A DNA stretch of 64,000 bases from Pseudoalteromonas atlantica (lineage in GTDB: Bacteria; Pseudomonadota; Gammaproteobacteria; Enterobacterales; Alteromonadaceae): NCBI GenBank assembly GCA_007988745.1, contig BJUT01000001.1, positions 310,001 to 374,000 on the forward strand, given 5' to 3'. Below are positions 54,852 to 64,000 of this stretch, piece by piece. Position numbers and translations under genes: made by a program. The notes under the pieces were generated by a model. The model saw only the letters and a program-made list of their open reading frames with translations, did not search any database and had not been told where the DNA came from. Each line of letters begins with the position of its first letter. Position 1 is the stretch's first letter.

Positions 54852-55664
54852 ATGAAACACCTTTCTAAATCTGTAAAAACATTAGGTGCAAGCTTATTGT
54901 TAGCTTCTGCTTTTGTAACGCAACCGGCGCTAGCTAACGGCCCAATTGGTGAGCACGTAAACCATTTACAAGAAAACATTAAAGACTATTCAGAAGAAGT
55001 TGAATGGATGGTTGGTAAAGTAGACACCATGGTAACTGACTACAGCAAAAGCGGTGCAAAGGCTGTAAACAGCGACGATTTAATTGAATATTGGGAGTCG
55101 GTTAAGTTTCACAGCGCCATTGAAACTAACTTTGTGCCTGTATATGCCTCAATTTGGCAAGGCATTTATGGTGTAAAAATGGCTATTGATAACAACAAGC
55201 CTGCCCAAGAAGTGCGCAATCAACAAAAAGCCATGAACATAGCCTTGTGGCAAGGTCTTGGTGCTGTTAAGCTTGCGGCAAAATTCCAGCAAAAAGGCTT
55301 ACTTGATACAGTTAAAGCCACTGCTACAGAAGGCATGACCCAAAGTGCCACCATTGACGAAATCAAGCACAAGCTTGACCGTGTTGTTGCTAAATTTGCA
55401 GAGCGCTTAAACGAAGAAGCCACTGAAATTGTTCACGATACGTATTTACACCTTTTTGAAGGCGTAGAAGGTACGCTTATCGAACAAGATGCAAAACTAG
55501 TAGAAGTGCTGGAAAAAGATTTTAACGTAACACTACCGCAAACAATTAAAAGCGCTAAAAGCGTTGATGAAGTACGTGACGTGGTAAGTGATATGCACAC
55601 TAAATTAGACCGCGCTAAAACGCTAATAGAAAAAGCGGAGAAGTCGCGTAAGGATGTTTTTTAA
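54852..55664 (+). CDS. Periplasmic helical protein heading the iron ABC operon
   Basis: 270 residues with a signal peptide (MKHLSKSVKTLGASLLLASAFVTQPALA). The mature part is almost wholly alpha-helical and charged, with no known domain I recognise (NHLQENIKDYSEEVEWMVGKVD, EIKHKLDRVVAKFAERLNEEA). It ends at the base before the GTG of the binding-protein gene, so the two are coupled. Because of Fur control and position, it may be an accessory iron-binding or ligand-delivery protein. The ATG at 54852 is preferred over 54783, which would put the Fur box inside the gene. Confidence 0.7.
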   Translation: MKHLSKSVKTLGASLLLASAFVTQPALANGPIGEHVNHLQENIKDYSEEVEWMVGKVDTMVTDYSKSGAKAVNSDDLIEYWESVKFHSAIETNFVPVYASIWQGIYGVKMAIDNNKPAQEVRNQQKAMNIALWQGLGAVKLAAKFQQKGLLDTVKATATEGMTQSATIDEIKHKLDRVVAKFAERLNEEATEIVHDTYLHLFEGVEGTLIEQDAKLVEVLEKDFNVTLPQTIKSAKSVDEVRDVVSDMHTKLDRAKTLIEKAEKSRKDVF

Positions 55665-56705
55665 GTGAAGCGTAGGACCTTTATACAAGGCCTAGCTGCG
55701 TTAGGGGTTGTTGGCGCTTTGCCACTGCCCCTTTCTCGCGCACTAGCTGCCGATATAGCAAACCCAGTTTCTGTTGATAATTTACCAAAGCTTAAAGGTG
55801 ATTTAACCTTATACCTAGGCCGTGGTGAAGGTGGTTTGTATGAAAATGTATTACAAGCGATTCAGAAAAAAAATCCTGACTTTAACTTAGCTATTCGCCG
55901 CGGCCCGACTGCTGCACTGGCCAATACTATTGTGGCAGAGGCAAAGGCAGGTGTACGCCGCGCCGATTTATTTTGGGCGGTTGACTCAGGCGCTATTGGC
56001 CTAGTTACCGATGCAGGCCTTGCAAAGCCCCTACCGAGTGATTTATCTGCACAGTTACAACCGCAATTTAGATACGATCGATGGGCGCCGGTTACCGGTC
56101 GGATCAGAACCTTGCCGTATAACACATCGCGTCTAACTAAAGATCAAATTCCAACAAGCATAATGGAGATTGCAGATAGCGATTTATCAATTGGTTGGGC
56201 GCCTGCTTATGCATCGTTTCAATCGTTTGTTACCGCTATGCGTATTTTAGAAGGCGATGATAAAACCGCTAAATGGCTTAAAAAAGTTAAAAAGCGTGCT
56301 AAAACATACGCCGGTGAACTCGGTGTTGTAATGGCGGTAGAACGTGGTGAAGTAGATATTGGTTTTGCTAATCACTACTACACGCTGCGTCTTAAATCGG
56401 GTAAACCAGATGCTAAATTAGACTTAGCCTTTACCGAGCAAGATGCAGGTTGTTTAGTCAATGCCTCGGGTATTTTAACGTTAAACGATGACCCACTTGC
56501 TACTAATTTTATGCGTTACTTATTAAGCGAAGAAGTACAAGGTTATTTAGCCCGAGAAGCGTATGAAATACCGCTTGTTAATGGCATTACTCAACCCGCA
56601 GGCTTACCGTCGCTGAGTGACATATCTCCACCAAAGGTTGATTTAACTCAACTTGCGGATTTACGCCCCACCATCAACTTGATGCGCAACAACGGCGTTT
56701 TATAA
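55665..56705 (+). CDS. Ferric-iron ABC transporter binding protein (FbpA/FutA-like), Tat-exported
   Basis: 346 residues. The N-terminus KRRTFIQGLAALGVVGALPL is a twin-arginine signal, so it is exported folded. LTLYLGRGEGGLYENVLQAI, PTAALANTIVAEAKAGVRRADLFW and GELGVVMAVERGEVDIGFANHYY are typical of FbpA-type iron(III) binding proteins. The start is GTG directly after the preceding stop. It precedes the permease and ATPase genes of the same importer. Confidence 0.88.
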   Translation: MKRRTFIQGLAALGVVGALPLPLSRALAADIANPVSVDNLPKLKGDLTLYLGRGEGGLYENVLQAIQKKNPDFNLAIRRGPTAALANTIVAEAKAGVRRADLFWAVDSGAIGLVTDAGLAKPLPSDLSAQLQPQFRYDRWAPVTGRIRTLPYNTSRLTKDQIPTSIMEIADSDLSIGWAPAYASFQSFVTAMRILEGDDKTAKWLKKVKKRAKTYAGELGVVMAVERGEVDIGFANHYYTLRLKSGKPDAKLDLAFTEQDAGCLVNASGILTLNDDPLATNFMRYLLSEEVQGYLAREAYEIPLVNGITQPAGLPSLSDISPPKVDLTQLADLRPTINLMRNNGVL

Positions 56706-58205
56706 ATGCGAATACCTGCTTCTTACCCAATGGCGCTGCTTGCAGCGCTCATTACGATTACCCCTGTTTATATTTTAATTACCCTTGCTAGCGACTCCAG
56801 TACCCTTTTTGACAGTCATAATTTAAAAATACTGGGCAATACGTTATCGCTAATGGGCTTAACCGTATTAGGCTCAATTCTGATTGGGGTACCACTGGCT
56901 TTTATAAGTGCTTATGTGCATTTGCCTTTTAAAAAAATATGGCTGGTGATTTTTGCCGCGCCCTTGGCTATTCCAAGTTATATTGGCGCATTTACTTTGT
57001 ACGCTGCGTTTGGCCCAGGGGGTGAAATAAATAACCTACTAGGCTTTGAAACCCCACCCATGTACGGGTTAAGCGGTGCAGCTATTGTAATGACCTTGTA
57101 TACCTTCCCTTTTGTAATGATGACCACACGCTCGTCCCTGCTCAGTTTAGATGCCAGCATGGTAAATGCAGCGCGTACCTTGGGTATGTCGATGACACAA
57201 AGTGTGTTTAAAGTAATTTTACCCCGTGTAGTTAACGGTATTGCAGCGGGCTCATTATTAGTGGCGCTGTATACACTTTCGGACTTTGGTACACCCGCAA
57301 TGATGCGCCTAGATACCTTTACCCGGGTAATTTACGTAGAATACAATGCGTTTGCATTAGGGCGCGCGGCAATGTTGTCGCTGCAATTAATGGTTATTGT
57401 TGGCTTTTTACTTTTAATAGAATCACAAATAAAAACCGCCTCTGAACGACACGGTCGCCCGCTGGTTTTATTTCCAACTAAATGGCAAATAACCGCAATG
57501 GTTGCTGCGTTTGGCCCTATTTTATTGTTAGCTATTGGTTTACCGCTGGCGATATTTTTTGTTTGGTTAGCACGCGATGGTTACAGCAATTTTGACTTTA
57601 GCATAGCGTGGAACTCAGCGTACGCCTCAGCCATTGCAGCCATAGTGGCGGTTATTGTGGCTATTCCTGTTGCTCATGCCGCATTAAGCGGAAAAGCCGG
57701 CAGAATAATGGAGCGTGTTACCTATTTTGGTTTTGGTATTCCTGGCATTGTGATGGGTACCGCGCTGGTATATGGCGGCTTGCAACTCCCGTTTTTATAT
57801 CAAACATTAGCGCTTCTGATTATTGCTTACATGCTACGATTTTTACCGCTTGCCGTTGGCTCTATTCGCACCAGTACAGAGCATTTAGATCAAAGCTTAA
57901 TAAAGTCGGCGCGCGTATTAGGTGCAAGCCCGCGTGAAGCCTTTACTCGCATTACCCTGCCGCTAACAATGCGTGGTATTATTGCCGGTGCTGCATTGGT
58001 ATTTTTAGAATCAATGCGCGAGCTTGAAGCAACGCTATTGCTAGGCCCAACCGGGTTTGAAACCCTTTCAACCTATTTATGGCGTGTGTACGAAGCCGGT
58101 TACTTTGGCCGTGCTGCCATTCCCGGTTTATTGTTAGTGGTGATTTCTGCCTGTGGCTTAGCTATTATGATGTCTGGCGAAAAACGTAACCAACTCGAAC
58201 ATTGA
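56706..58205 (+). CDS. Ferric-iron ABC permease (FbpB-like)
   Basis: 499 residues with twelve or so helices in two homologous halves. Each half has an EAA loop: NAARTLGMSMTQSVFKVILPRVVNGI and KSARVLGASPREAFTRITLPLTMRGI. Such fused permeases are usual in FbpABC/FutABC iron(III) importers. It starts at the base after the binding-protein stop, and the ATPase gene follows after 14 bp. Confidence 0.92.
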   Translation: MRIPASYPMALLAALITITPVYILITLASDSSTLFDSHNLKILGNTLSLMGLTVLGSILIGVPLAFISAYVHLPFKKIWLVIFAAPLAIPSYIGAFTLYAAFGPGGEINNLLGFETPPMYGLSGAAIVMTLYTFPFVMMTTRSSLLSLDASMVNAARTLGMSMTQSVFKVILPRVVNGIAAGSLLVALYTLSDFGTPAMMRLDTFTRVIYVEYNAFALGRAAMLSLQLMVIVGFLLLIESQIKTASERHGRPLVLFPTKWQITAMVAAFGPILLLAIGLPLAIFFVWLARDGYSNFDFSIAWNSAYASAIAAIVAVIVAIPVAHAALSGKAGRIMERVTYFGFGIPGIVMGTALVYGGLQLPFLYQTLALLIIAYMLRFLPLAVGSIRTSTEHLDQSLIKSARVLGASPREAFTRITLPLTMRGIIAGAALVFLESMRELEATLLLGPTGFETLSTYLWRVYEAGYFGRAAIPGLLLVVISACGLAIMMSGEKRNQLEH

Positions 58206-58219
58206 GGATTTAAAAACAA

Positions 58220-59233
58220 ATGCTATCTGTAAGCCAGTTGTCTATAGATTACGGCAGTAACCGTGTAGTAAGCGATTTAAATATATCGTTAGGTGAAAAT
58301 GAAATTCTCATGCTAGTAGGCCCTACGGGCTGCGGTAAAAGTACAATATTGCAAGCACTTGCAGGGCTTATCCCCATTAGTGAGGGTGAAATAAACGTAG
58401 GCAAATGGCGCGCAACGCCAAAACATAATGTGCCCCCTGAAAAACGCAGTGTTGGTATGGTGTTTCAAGATTTTGCATTGTTTCCTCATTTAACGGTTGA
58501 GCAAAACATTTGTTTTAGATTAAAAGACACCGCCATTGCCGATCATTGGATTAAACTGCTTGGTCTAAATGATTTTAGAGCAAAAAAGCCAGCCACCCTC
58601 TCTGGTGGTCAAAAACAGCGTGTAGCACTTGCTCGTACACTTGCTCACCAGCCAGATTTTGTGTTACTTGATGAGCCACTTTCTAACCTTGATGCCGCAT
58701 TAAAAGATATGCTGCGCTGGGATATAAGAAACGCCCTAAAAGAAGCGGGAGTGCCTGCCGTGTGGGTTACTCACGACCAAGAAGAAGCGCTTTCGGTAGG
58801 TGACCGTGTAGGTGTATTACAAAACGGTAAAATACAACAACTCGACAGCCCTGAACAATGCTTTAGCATGCCAAACAACCGCTTTGTAGCACGCTTTTTA
58901 GGTGAGGCAAGCTTTATTGCTGGGCAGTTTGAAAATGGCCAAGCAACCACCAGTATTGGCGTAGCACCAGGGCAAGGTATAGATTGCGACAGTGGCGATG
59001 TAGATGTGTTGCTTCGCCCTGACGATGTACAACTTATTCAAAACTTAAATCAACCTAACGGTGAAGTTGTTTGGGTACGCTTTGAAGGTGGCAGCCGTTT
59101 ATGTGCGGTTAAATTAAGCTGTAATACGCTCGTTACTAGCCGTGTAAGCCACGAGGTTGTGGTTAATCCGGGCGACAGCGTTCATGTATCTATTGTTACT
59201 ACTCACCCGCTGGCTGTGTATAAAAAACAATAA
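58220..59233 (+). CDS. Ferric-iron ABC ATPase (FbpC-like)
   Basis: 337 residues. Walker A VGPTGCGKSTILQAL, signature TLSGGQKQRVALART, Walker B FVLLDEPLSNLDAA, and H-loop VTHDQEEA are intact. A C-terminal regulatory domain (about 230-337) is of the TOBE type (VDVLLRPDDVQL). Third component of the iron importer. Confidence 0.93.
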   Translation: MLSVSQLSIDYGSNRVVSDLNISLGENEILMLVGPTGCGKSTILQALAGLIPISEGEINVGKWRATPKHNVPPEKRSVGMVFQDFALFPHLTVEQNICFRLKDTAIADHWIKLLGLNDFRAKKPATLSGGQKQRVALARTLAHQPDFVLLDEPLSNLDAALKDMLRWDIRNALKEAGVPAVWVTHDQEEALSVGDRVGVLQNGKIQQLDSPEQCFSMPNNRFVARFLGEASFIAGQFENGQATTSIGVAPGQGIDCDSGDVDVLLRPDDVQLIQNLNQPNGEVVWVRFEGGSRLCAVKLSCNTLVTSRVSHEVVVNPGDSVHVSIVTTHPLAVYKKQ

Positions 59234-59251
59234 TTAAACTATGAGGTAGCT

Positions 59252-59890
59252 ATGCCTAAACAGGGCCCTAATCCAAATAACCCTGCCCCTGTTGAGGGCT
59301 TTCCTCAGGTTGGCTTTTTAAAAAATTTTATTACCTCGCCTAATATAGTGGTGGGTGATTATACCTATTACGACGATCCTGACGGCCCTGAAAACTTCGA
59401 AAAAAATGTCCTTTACCATTTCGATTTTATTAAAGATCGTCTCATTATTGGGAAGTTTTGCGCTATAGCTAAAAACGTGACCTTTATAATGAACGGCGCT
59501 AATCATCAAACCACGGGGTTTTCTACCTATCCATTTTTTATATTTGGCAACGGCTGGGAAAAATCGGCCCCGCAGGCTGGCGAGTTACCCTTTAAAGGCA
59601 ATACGGTTATCGGTCACGATGTATGGATTGGTTATGACGCAACCATAATGCCAGGGGTAAATATTGGCAGTGGCTCTATCATTGCAAGTAAATCGGTGGT
59701 TACCTGCGATGTAGCCCCTTATAGCGTGGTAGGTGGTAATCCGGCAAAAGTAATTAAGCCCAGGTTTGATAGCAACACAATAAGTACGTTATTAGATATA
59801 GCTTGGTGGGATTGGAGCAATGAAAAAATCACTGCTCATCTAGATGCCATTACTCAATGTGATTTAAGCGCTTTAATGAAGCTTAAATAA
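59252..59890 (+). CDS. Vat-like xenobiotic O-acetyltransferase
   Basis: 212 residues. A left-handed beta-helix of hexapeptide repeats (VIGHDVWIGYDATIMPGVNIGSGSIIASKSVV) with the catalytic His in MNGANHQTTGFSTYPF, the layout of streptogramin A (Vat) and chloramphenicol (CatB) acetyltransferases. GNPAKVIKPRF ends the helix. Many marine chromosomes carry such genes without proven drug resistance. It starts 18 bp after the iron-ABC ATPase, with GAGGT as ribosome-binding site, and may be co-transcribed under Fur. A role in acetylating a siderophore or sugar is possible. Confidence 0.85.
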   Translation: MPKQGPNPNNPAPVEGFPQVGFLKNFITSPNIVVGDYTYYDDPDGPENFEKNVLYHFDFIKDRLIIGKFCAIAKNVTFIMNGANHQTTGFSTYPFFIFGNGWEKSAPQAGELPFKGNTVIGHDVWIGYDATIMPGVNIGSGSIIASKSVVTCDVAPYSVVGGNPAKVIKPRFDSNTISTLLDIAWWDWSNEKITAHLDAITQCDLSALMKLK

Positions 59891-59908
59891 CCCATAAGTA
59901 ACACTCAC

Positions 59909-60343
59909 CTACCACTCAAACATGTACGCCATTTTACTAATGGTTTTTAAAGGCACGTTATGCGTGTTGCGCTTAGCGTATAAATGCTGCATAGACTTGT
60001 CTTTTACTTCACCAACAATAACTTCTTTAACTTGATAACCAAGTGCATGTGCTGCTTGAGAGTACGCAATAAACTCCCACTTTTTTATATTGGTGTTATC
60101 AACAATTACAAGCGGAATATTTTGCGCTAAAGCATTTATAAAGCGCGCTAAATTTAAATTATGATATTGCGGTAGTTTAAATTTATCAAAGTGATACTCG
60201 CCTTGTTCATTGACAAAGTAGTCATCGGTTGAACATATTAAATACTGGCTTGTATCTACTCCACCAAGCTCATCGGCTAGGGTTTGTGCATAGTAAGACT
60301 TACCACTTCCTGGTAGCCCTCTTAAAATAAAAACTTGTTTCAT
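59909..60343 (-). CDS. P-loop kinase-like AAA protein
   Basis: About 144 residues. QVFILRGLPGSGKSYYAQTLA is Walker A and IPLVIVDNTNIKKWEF the second conserved block of polynucleotide/nucleoside-kinase-like ATPases (AAA_33 family). The C-terminal half is short, ending with KTISKMAYMFEW. Substrate unknown. ATG at 60343, preceded by GGA, is preferred over 60352. It ends 18 bp from the convergent Vat-like gene. Confidence 0.75.
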   Translation of the reverse strand: MKQVFILRGLPGSGKSYYAQTLADELGGVDTSQYLICSTDDYFVNEQGEYHFDKFKLPQYHNLNLARFINALAQNIPLVIVDNTNIKKWEFIAYSQAAHALGYQVKEVIVGEVKDKSMQHLYAKRNTHNVPLKTISKMAYMFEW

Positions 60344-60790
60344 AGCATCCATTTTTGGGTAATGGTAAATATTAAATAGTTAAAATTATGATGTGCTGAT
60401 TTACCGGCTTAATTGTTACTTATTATTTCATCATTGTAAGCCATTAGAATAACGCTGAAGCAGTTAGCGCGCCCACTAGCTTACAAATTTTGCTCGGTGA
60501 TTGAATAGCCTTAAGGTTGGCTAATTTCAATCCGTAGAGTCAACACGCAGTAATAATGCCACAAAATCACTAAATTTCAGAGCACCAAATAACAATAGTG
60601 GTAATTTAAAGCAAAAAACGCTTTAAAAGTAACCCACTTGCATAAAAACTTTTAAAGAGTTGCTCACAATAGTTTTTTTATTTTATTTAACTAGGTAAGA
60701 TACACGGTTCAAGTTCAACGCACTAAATTTAACCGCTGCGTTGAGTAGTTAATATTATACAGTTAGGCAACTTATATCATTGGAGTGAAG
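60344..60790. other. Long leader region of asnS
   Basis: About 445 bp without a gene. It contains one imperfect hairpin (60500-60531, TAGCC/GGCTA stem). No T-box, leader peptide or known riboswitch was recognised. Confidence 0.4.
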
Positions 60791-62188
60791 ATGAGCCATT
60801 TAGCGATTTCAGAGCTATTAAAAGGCAATGTTGCGGTAGACAGCCAAGTAACAGTAAAAGGCTGGATCCGTACACGCCGCGATTCAAAAGCAGGAATATC
60901 ATTTTTAGCCGTCCATGACGGTTCGTGTTTTGATCCTATTCAAGCGGTAGTTCCTAATTCACTAAATAATTATGATGAAGTTACTAGCTTAACAGCCGGT
61001 TGTTCTGTGTCGGTTACTGGTGTGTTAGTGCAATCTGCAGGTAAAGGTCAGTCATTTGAAATTCAAGCTAATTCTGTCACAGTTTTAGGTTGGGTAGAAA
61101 ACCCAGATTCATACCCTATGGCCGCTAAGCGCCACAGCATTGAGTATTTACGTGAGCACGCTCACCTTCGCCCACGTACAAACATGATAGGTGCAGTAAC
61201 ACGTGTGCGTAACTGTTTAGCACAAGCTATTCACCGTTTTTACCACGAGCAAGGCTTTTACTGGATCAGCACCCCAATCATCACAGCCAGTGACTGTGAA
61301 GGCGCAGGTGAAATGTTCCGCGTATCAACACTTGATATGCAAAACTTGCCACGCACTGATAAAGGCGACGTTGATTACAGCGAAGACTTTTTTGGTAAAG
61401 AAGCCTTTTTAACGGTATCTGGCCAGTTAAATGGTGAAACATACGCATCGGCTATGTCAAAAATTTACACCTTTGGCCCAACATTCCGTGCAGAAAACTC
61501 AAACACATCTCGTCACTTGGCTGAGTTTTGGATGGTTGAACCTGAAGTAGCATTTGCTGATTTAGAAGATATTGCAAAACTTGCTGAAAACATGCTTAAG
61601 TACGTATTTAAAGCGGTACTTGAAGAACGCCGTGACGATATGGAATTTTTTGCACAACGTATCGAAAAAACAGCGATTAGCCGTTTAGAAGAGTTTGTAG
61701 AAAAAGACTTCGCCCAAGTTGATTACACTGACGCCGTAGAAATACTTAAATCATGTGGTAAAAAGTTTGAGTACGCCGTTGAATGGGGTGTAGATTTACA
61801 ATCTGAGCACGAGCGCTACTTAGCTGAAGAACACTTTAAAGCACCGGTTGTTATTAAAAACTACCCACGCGATATTAAAGCGTTTTACATGCGCCAAAAC
61901 GAAGACGGTAAAACCGTTGCCGCTATGGACGTTGTAGCACCAGGCATTGGTGAAATTATTGGTGGTTCACAACGTGAAGAGCGCCTTGATGTGCTTGATG
62001 CGCGTTTAGATGAAATGGGCTTAAACAAAGAAGATTACAGCTGGTACCGCGATTTACGTAAATACGGTAGCGTGCCACACTCTGGCTTTGGTTTAGGTTT
62101 TGAACGCCTAGTTGCTTATGTTACAGGTATGGGCAACGTACGTGATGTGATTGCCTTCCCTCGTACTAAAGGCAGCGCAACGTACTAA
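60791..62188 (+). CDS. asnS: Asparaginyl-tRNA synthetase
   Basis: 465 residues. An anticodon-binding OB-fold ([26 protein letters not shown]) is followed by the class II core: [21 protein letters not shown] (motif 2) and [21 protein letters not shown] (motif 3). This is the complete normal length. The ATG at 60791 is chosen with GGAGTGAAG directly upstream. It charges tRNA-Asn directly. Confidence 0.97.
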   Translation: MSHLAISELLKGNVAVDSQVTVKGWIRTRRDSKAGISFLAVHDGSCFDPIQAVVPNSLNNYDEVTSLTAGCSVSVTGVLVQSAGKGQSFEIQANSVTVLGWVENPDSYPMAAKRHSIEYLREHAHLRPRTNMIGAVTRVRNCLAQAIHRFYHEQGFYWISTPIITASDCEGAGEMFRVSTLDMQNLPRTDKGDVDYSEDFFGKEAFLTVSGQLNGETYASAMSKIYTFGPTFRAENSNTSRHLAEFWMVEPEVAFADLEDIAKLAENMLKYVFKAVLEERRDDMEFFAQRIEKTAISRLEEFVEKDFAQVDYTDAVEILKSCGKKFEYAVEWGVDLQSEHERYLAEEHFKAPVVIKNYPRDIKAFYMRQNEDGKTVAAMDVVAPGIGEIIGGSQREERLDVLDARLDEMGLNKEDYSWYRDLRKYGSVPHSGFGLGFERLVAYVTGMGNVRDVIAFPRTKGSATY

Positions 62189-62205
62189 TCAAATTAATTG
62201 ATTTT

Positions 62206-62232
62206 AAAAGCCAGCTTTTTTGCTGGCTTTTT
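62206..62232 (+). terminator. asnS terminator
   Basis: 10-bp stem AAAAGCCAGC/GCTGGCTTTT, 6-base loop, then T-rich sequence. Confidence 0.88.
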
Positions 62233-62339
62233 AATGTCTGTTGTTTTTAATTATGGCATTGTAAAATACTGTTTATAAATTAGAGATTTATAAATTTTGA
62301 ACTATAGTTTTATAACGTATTCGTTATTTGGCTAATAGC

Positions 62340-63272
62340 ATGATAAAAAACCTTATTTTGGCAGCAACCGTACTGCTTTCATCCTCTAACATTGCAACTT
62401 CAGTTTCTAATATTGCCCCAGATCACAAGCCTTTACTTATTGGCGGTTCTTCTTCGGTCTCGCACCTATTGCATTTATTAAAGCCCAACTATGAAGAGCA
62501 AACTAATACGGCCATGCAAGTCCGCTCTATGGGCAGTACTAAAGGCATTAAAGCCATAGCACAAAACATTATTGATATTGGTACAGCATCACGCTATTTA
62601 ACCAATGCAGAGCAAGAGCAATACCCTCATGTACGTCAGATTGTTATTGCGCAAGATGCGCTGGTATTTTTTACTAACAAAAAAAATAACATTGATTCGC
62701 TAAGCGTAGAGCAACTCAGCGACATTTACGCGGGAAAATATAAAACGTGGCAAGAAGTTAACCCAAATTATAAACCAGAGACACAAAGAGATAATAAAAT
62801 TCTTCTGTTTAGTAAGGCCTATAACCATGGCACATTTGATATTTTATTGGAGTTTTTAAACCTATCTTTTATGCGGGTTCCAAATGGTAATACAATTAAA
62901 CTAAAGCAGGCAGGTAACCACGGGTTATTTCCTAAAATGGAAGTGCAAATGTATGGCGAATTTAACCAAGCCCTTGGCATAGTACAACGCATGCCCAATG
63001 CCATTGCTTTTGACTCTTACGGTGCAATCTCGCAGCTGCTTGGCTCTAAAAAAATAAATAAAATAAATTTACTCGGTATCAATGGCGTTAACGTTTCAGA
63101 TGAAACTATTAAAAATGGTGAGTATACGTTTGTCCGCCCCCTAATTTTATTGGTAAATAGCCAATCGAGCCGCTCTGTAGAACAAGCAGAGCTGCTGCTC
63201 AATTTATTAAAAGATAAGCGTGTTTTAGATACTTTGTCAGCGCATCATTATTCTATGCTTGAGGTGGAATAA
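62340..63272 (+). CDS. Phosphate-binding PstS-like protein
   Basis: About 310 residues with a signal peptide (MIKNLILAATVLLSSSNIATS). LLIGGSSSVSHLLHLLKPNYEEQT, MGSTKGIKAIAQNIIDIGTASRYL and YAGKYKTWQEVNPNYKP are the blocks of PstS-type (PBP_like_2) binding proteins. No pst permease or ATPase lies nearby, so it may be an orphan binding or sensing protein. The ATG at 62340 is chosen because the signal peptide starts there; a TTG (62328) precedes it in frame. Confidence 0.8.
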   Translation: MIKNLILAATVLLSSSNIATSVSNIAPDHKPLLIGGSSSVSHLLHLLKPNYEEQTNTAMQVRSMGSTKGIKAIAQNIIDIGTASRYLTNAEQEQYPHVRQIVIAQDALVFFTNKKNNIDSLSVEQLSDIYAGKYKTWQEVNPNYKPETQRDNKILLFSKAYNHGTFDILLEFLNLSFMRVPNGNTIKLKQAGNHGLFPKMEVQMYGEFNQALGIVQRMPNAIAFDSYGAISQLLGSKKINKINLLGINGVNVSDETIKNGEYTFVRPLILLVNSQSSRSVEQAELLLNLLKDKRVLDTLSAHHYSMLEVE

Positions 63273-63307
63273 AAAAAGCCGCAGGAACCTAAGTTCACCG
63301 CGGCTTT
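63271..63307 (-). terminator. etfA terminator
   Basis: 8-bp outer stem AAAGCCGC/GCGGCTTT with an inner GAAC/GTTC stem; on the minus strand it is followed by a T-run (complement of 63271-63277). Confidence 0.8.
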
Positions 63308-63322
63308 ACAACCAGAATATGT

Positions 63323-64000
63323 TTATAGCGCGTTTTCAAGCTGCGGTAATACCTCAAATAAATCAGCAACCAGGCCGTAATCTGCCACCTGAAATATAGG
63401 TGCGTCTGGGTCTTTATTAATCGCTACAATAACTTTTGAGTCTTTCATACCTGCTAAATGTTGAATAGCACCGCTTATGCCCACGGCAATATACAGATTA
63501 GGCGCTACGATTTTACCTGTTTGCCCTACTTGCATATCGTTAGGTACAAAGCCTGCATCAACGGCAGCACGAGACGCACCAATTGCAGCGCCTAACTTGT
63601 CAGCAATACCGTTTAATAAGGCAAAGTTTTCACCATTTTGCATGCCACGACCACCTGATATAACTACCTCAGCTGCAGTTAGCTCAGGACGCTCTGACTC
63701 GGTTTGTTCAACACTTACAAAGTCACTTAATTGAGTATCACTTAGTGTATCTAATGCATTTATGCTGGCAGGTGATTGTTGGCTTTGTAAGTCAAAACTA
63801 CTCGCTCGTACGGTGATCACTTTTTTACTATCAAGCGATTTAACCGTGGCAATTGCATTACCGGCGTAAATGGGGCGTTTAAATGTATCGCTATCTATTA
63901 CTTCGATTATTTCTGACACTTGTGCTACATCTAAAAGCGCTGCAACGCGAGGCATGAAGTTTTTACCTGTGGTGGTTGCACTGGCAACAATATGTGTATA
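63323..64000 (-). CDS. etfA: Electron transfer flavoprotein alpha subunit (partial)
   Basis: 226 codons of the C-terminal part; the 5' end lies off the right edge (the frame is open to position 64000). [22 protein letters not shown] and the FAD-binding domain [77 protein letters not shown] are complete and typical. EtfAB accepts electrons from acyl-CoA and other dehydrogenases and passes them to the quinone pool through ETF-QO. etfB probably lies just upstream. Confidence 0.95.
   Translation of the reverse strand, partial: YTHIVASATTTGKNFMPRVAALLDVAQVSEIIEVIDSDTFKRPIYAGNAIATVKSLDSKKVITVRASSFDLQSQQSPASINALDTLSDTQLSDFVSVEQTESERPELTAAEVVISGGRGMQNGENFALLNGIADKLGAAIGASRAAVDAGFVPNDMQVGQTGKIVAPNLYIAVGISGAIQHLAGMKDSKVIVAINKDPDAPIFQVADYGLVADLFEVLPQLENAL

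Noticed and set aside
1..64000. tRNA, rRNA, known riboswitches, IS elements
   Set aside because: I looked for cloverleaf-like GTTC-type segments, transposase genes and aptamer cores and found nothing I could support by eye; a covariance-model search would be needed to exclude small RNAs.

Overview
The window looks like chromosome of a marine gammaproteobacterium of the Alteromonadales, most likely Pseudoalteromonas. The reasons are the moderately AT-rich sequence and the gene set: rhombosortase, Gram-negative porin, MiaE, YbiT, MaeA, secreted MsrA, TonB receptor and an E. coli-style divergent bio locus. This is a judgement from protein recognition, not a database result. I see no rRNA, tRNA, CRISPR array, IS element or complete prophage.

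Region by region. (1) 1-4059, minus strand: part of a Tad/Flp-type pilus locus with a secretin, a TPR lipoprotein, a pilin-like protein and a CpaB-like protein that runs off the left edge. Both transcription units have a sigma-54 type promoter (3955-3970 and 978-993), each about 105 bp downstream of the same 17-bp palindrome. (2) 4105-18015: housekeeping and exported enzymes: miaE, sulfotransferase-like, MAPEG, DUF2254, SIMPL, maeA, ggt, rhombosortase, an S9 peptidase lipoprotein, an endonuclease/phosphatase-family protein, purEK. (3) 18166-29422: ybiT (probable ATT start codon), porin (two ArgR-like boxes upstream), MFS carrier, a gene-free stretch with two LexA-type palindromes, esterase, MarC, GNAT, small proteins, msrA, a 12-copy heptamer tandem repeat between two divergent genes, a 2OG-Fe(II) oxygenase and a periplasmic binding protein. 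(4) 29477-35210: an ABC exporter (ATPase plus two NosY-like permeases) in one unit with a TonB-dependent receptor. (5) About 37100-43000: an accessory island with a Gabija-like OLD/TOPRIM nuclease and UvrD-like helicase, a strong LexA box upstream of it, and two orphan genes set between duplicated non-coding blocks. (6) 43034-49333: cold-shock/excalibur fusion, UPF0126 and DUF421 membrane proteins, lipoprotein, gloA, htpX (paired palindromic operators), FAD oxidoreductase. (7) 49479-54688: complete biotin locus, bioBFCD divergent from bioA across a BirA operator. (8) 54809-59890: Fur-box-headed ferric-iron ABC operon ending in a Vat-like acetyltransferase. (9) 59909-64000: small kinase-like protein, asnS, a PstS-like protein and the C-terminal part of etfA.

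The best candidates for new biology are the island at 37.1-43.0 kb (a defence pair with a possible SOS input and cassette-like repeats) and the sigma-54/enhancer arrangement of the Tad locus. Start codons were re-chosen from ribosome-binding sites, signal peptides or remembered family alignments where the longest reading frame looked too long; each case is explained in its entry.
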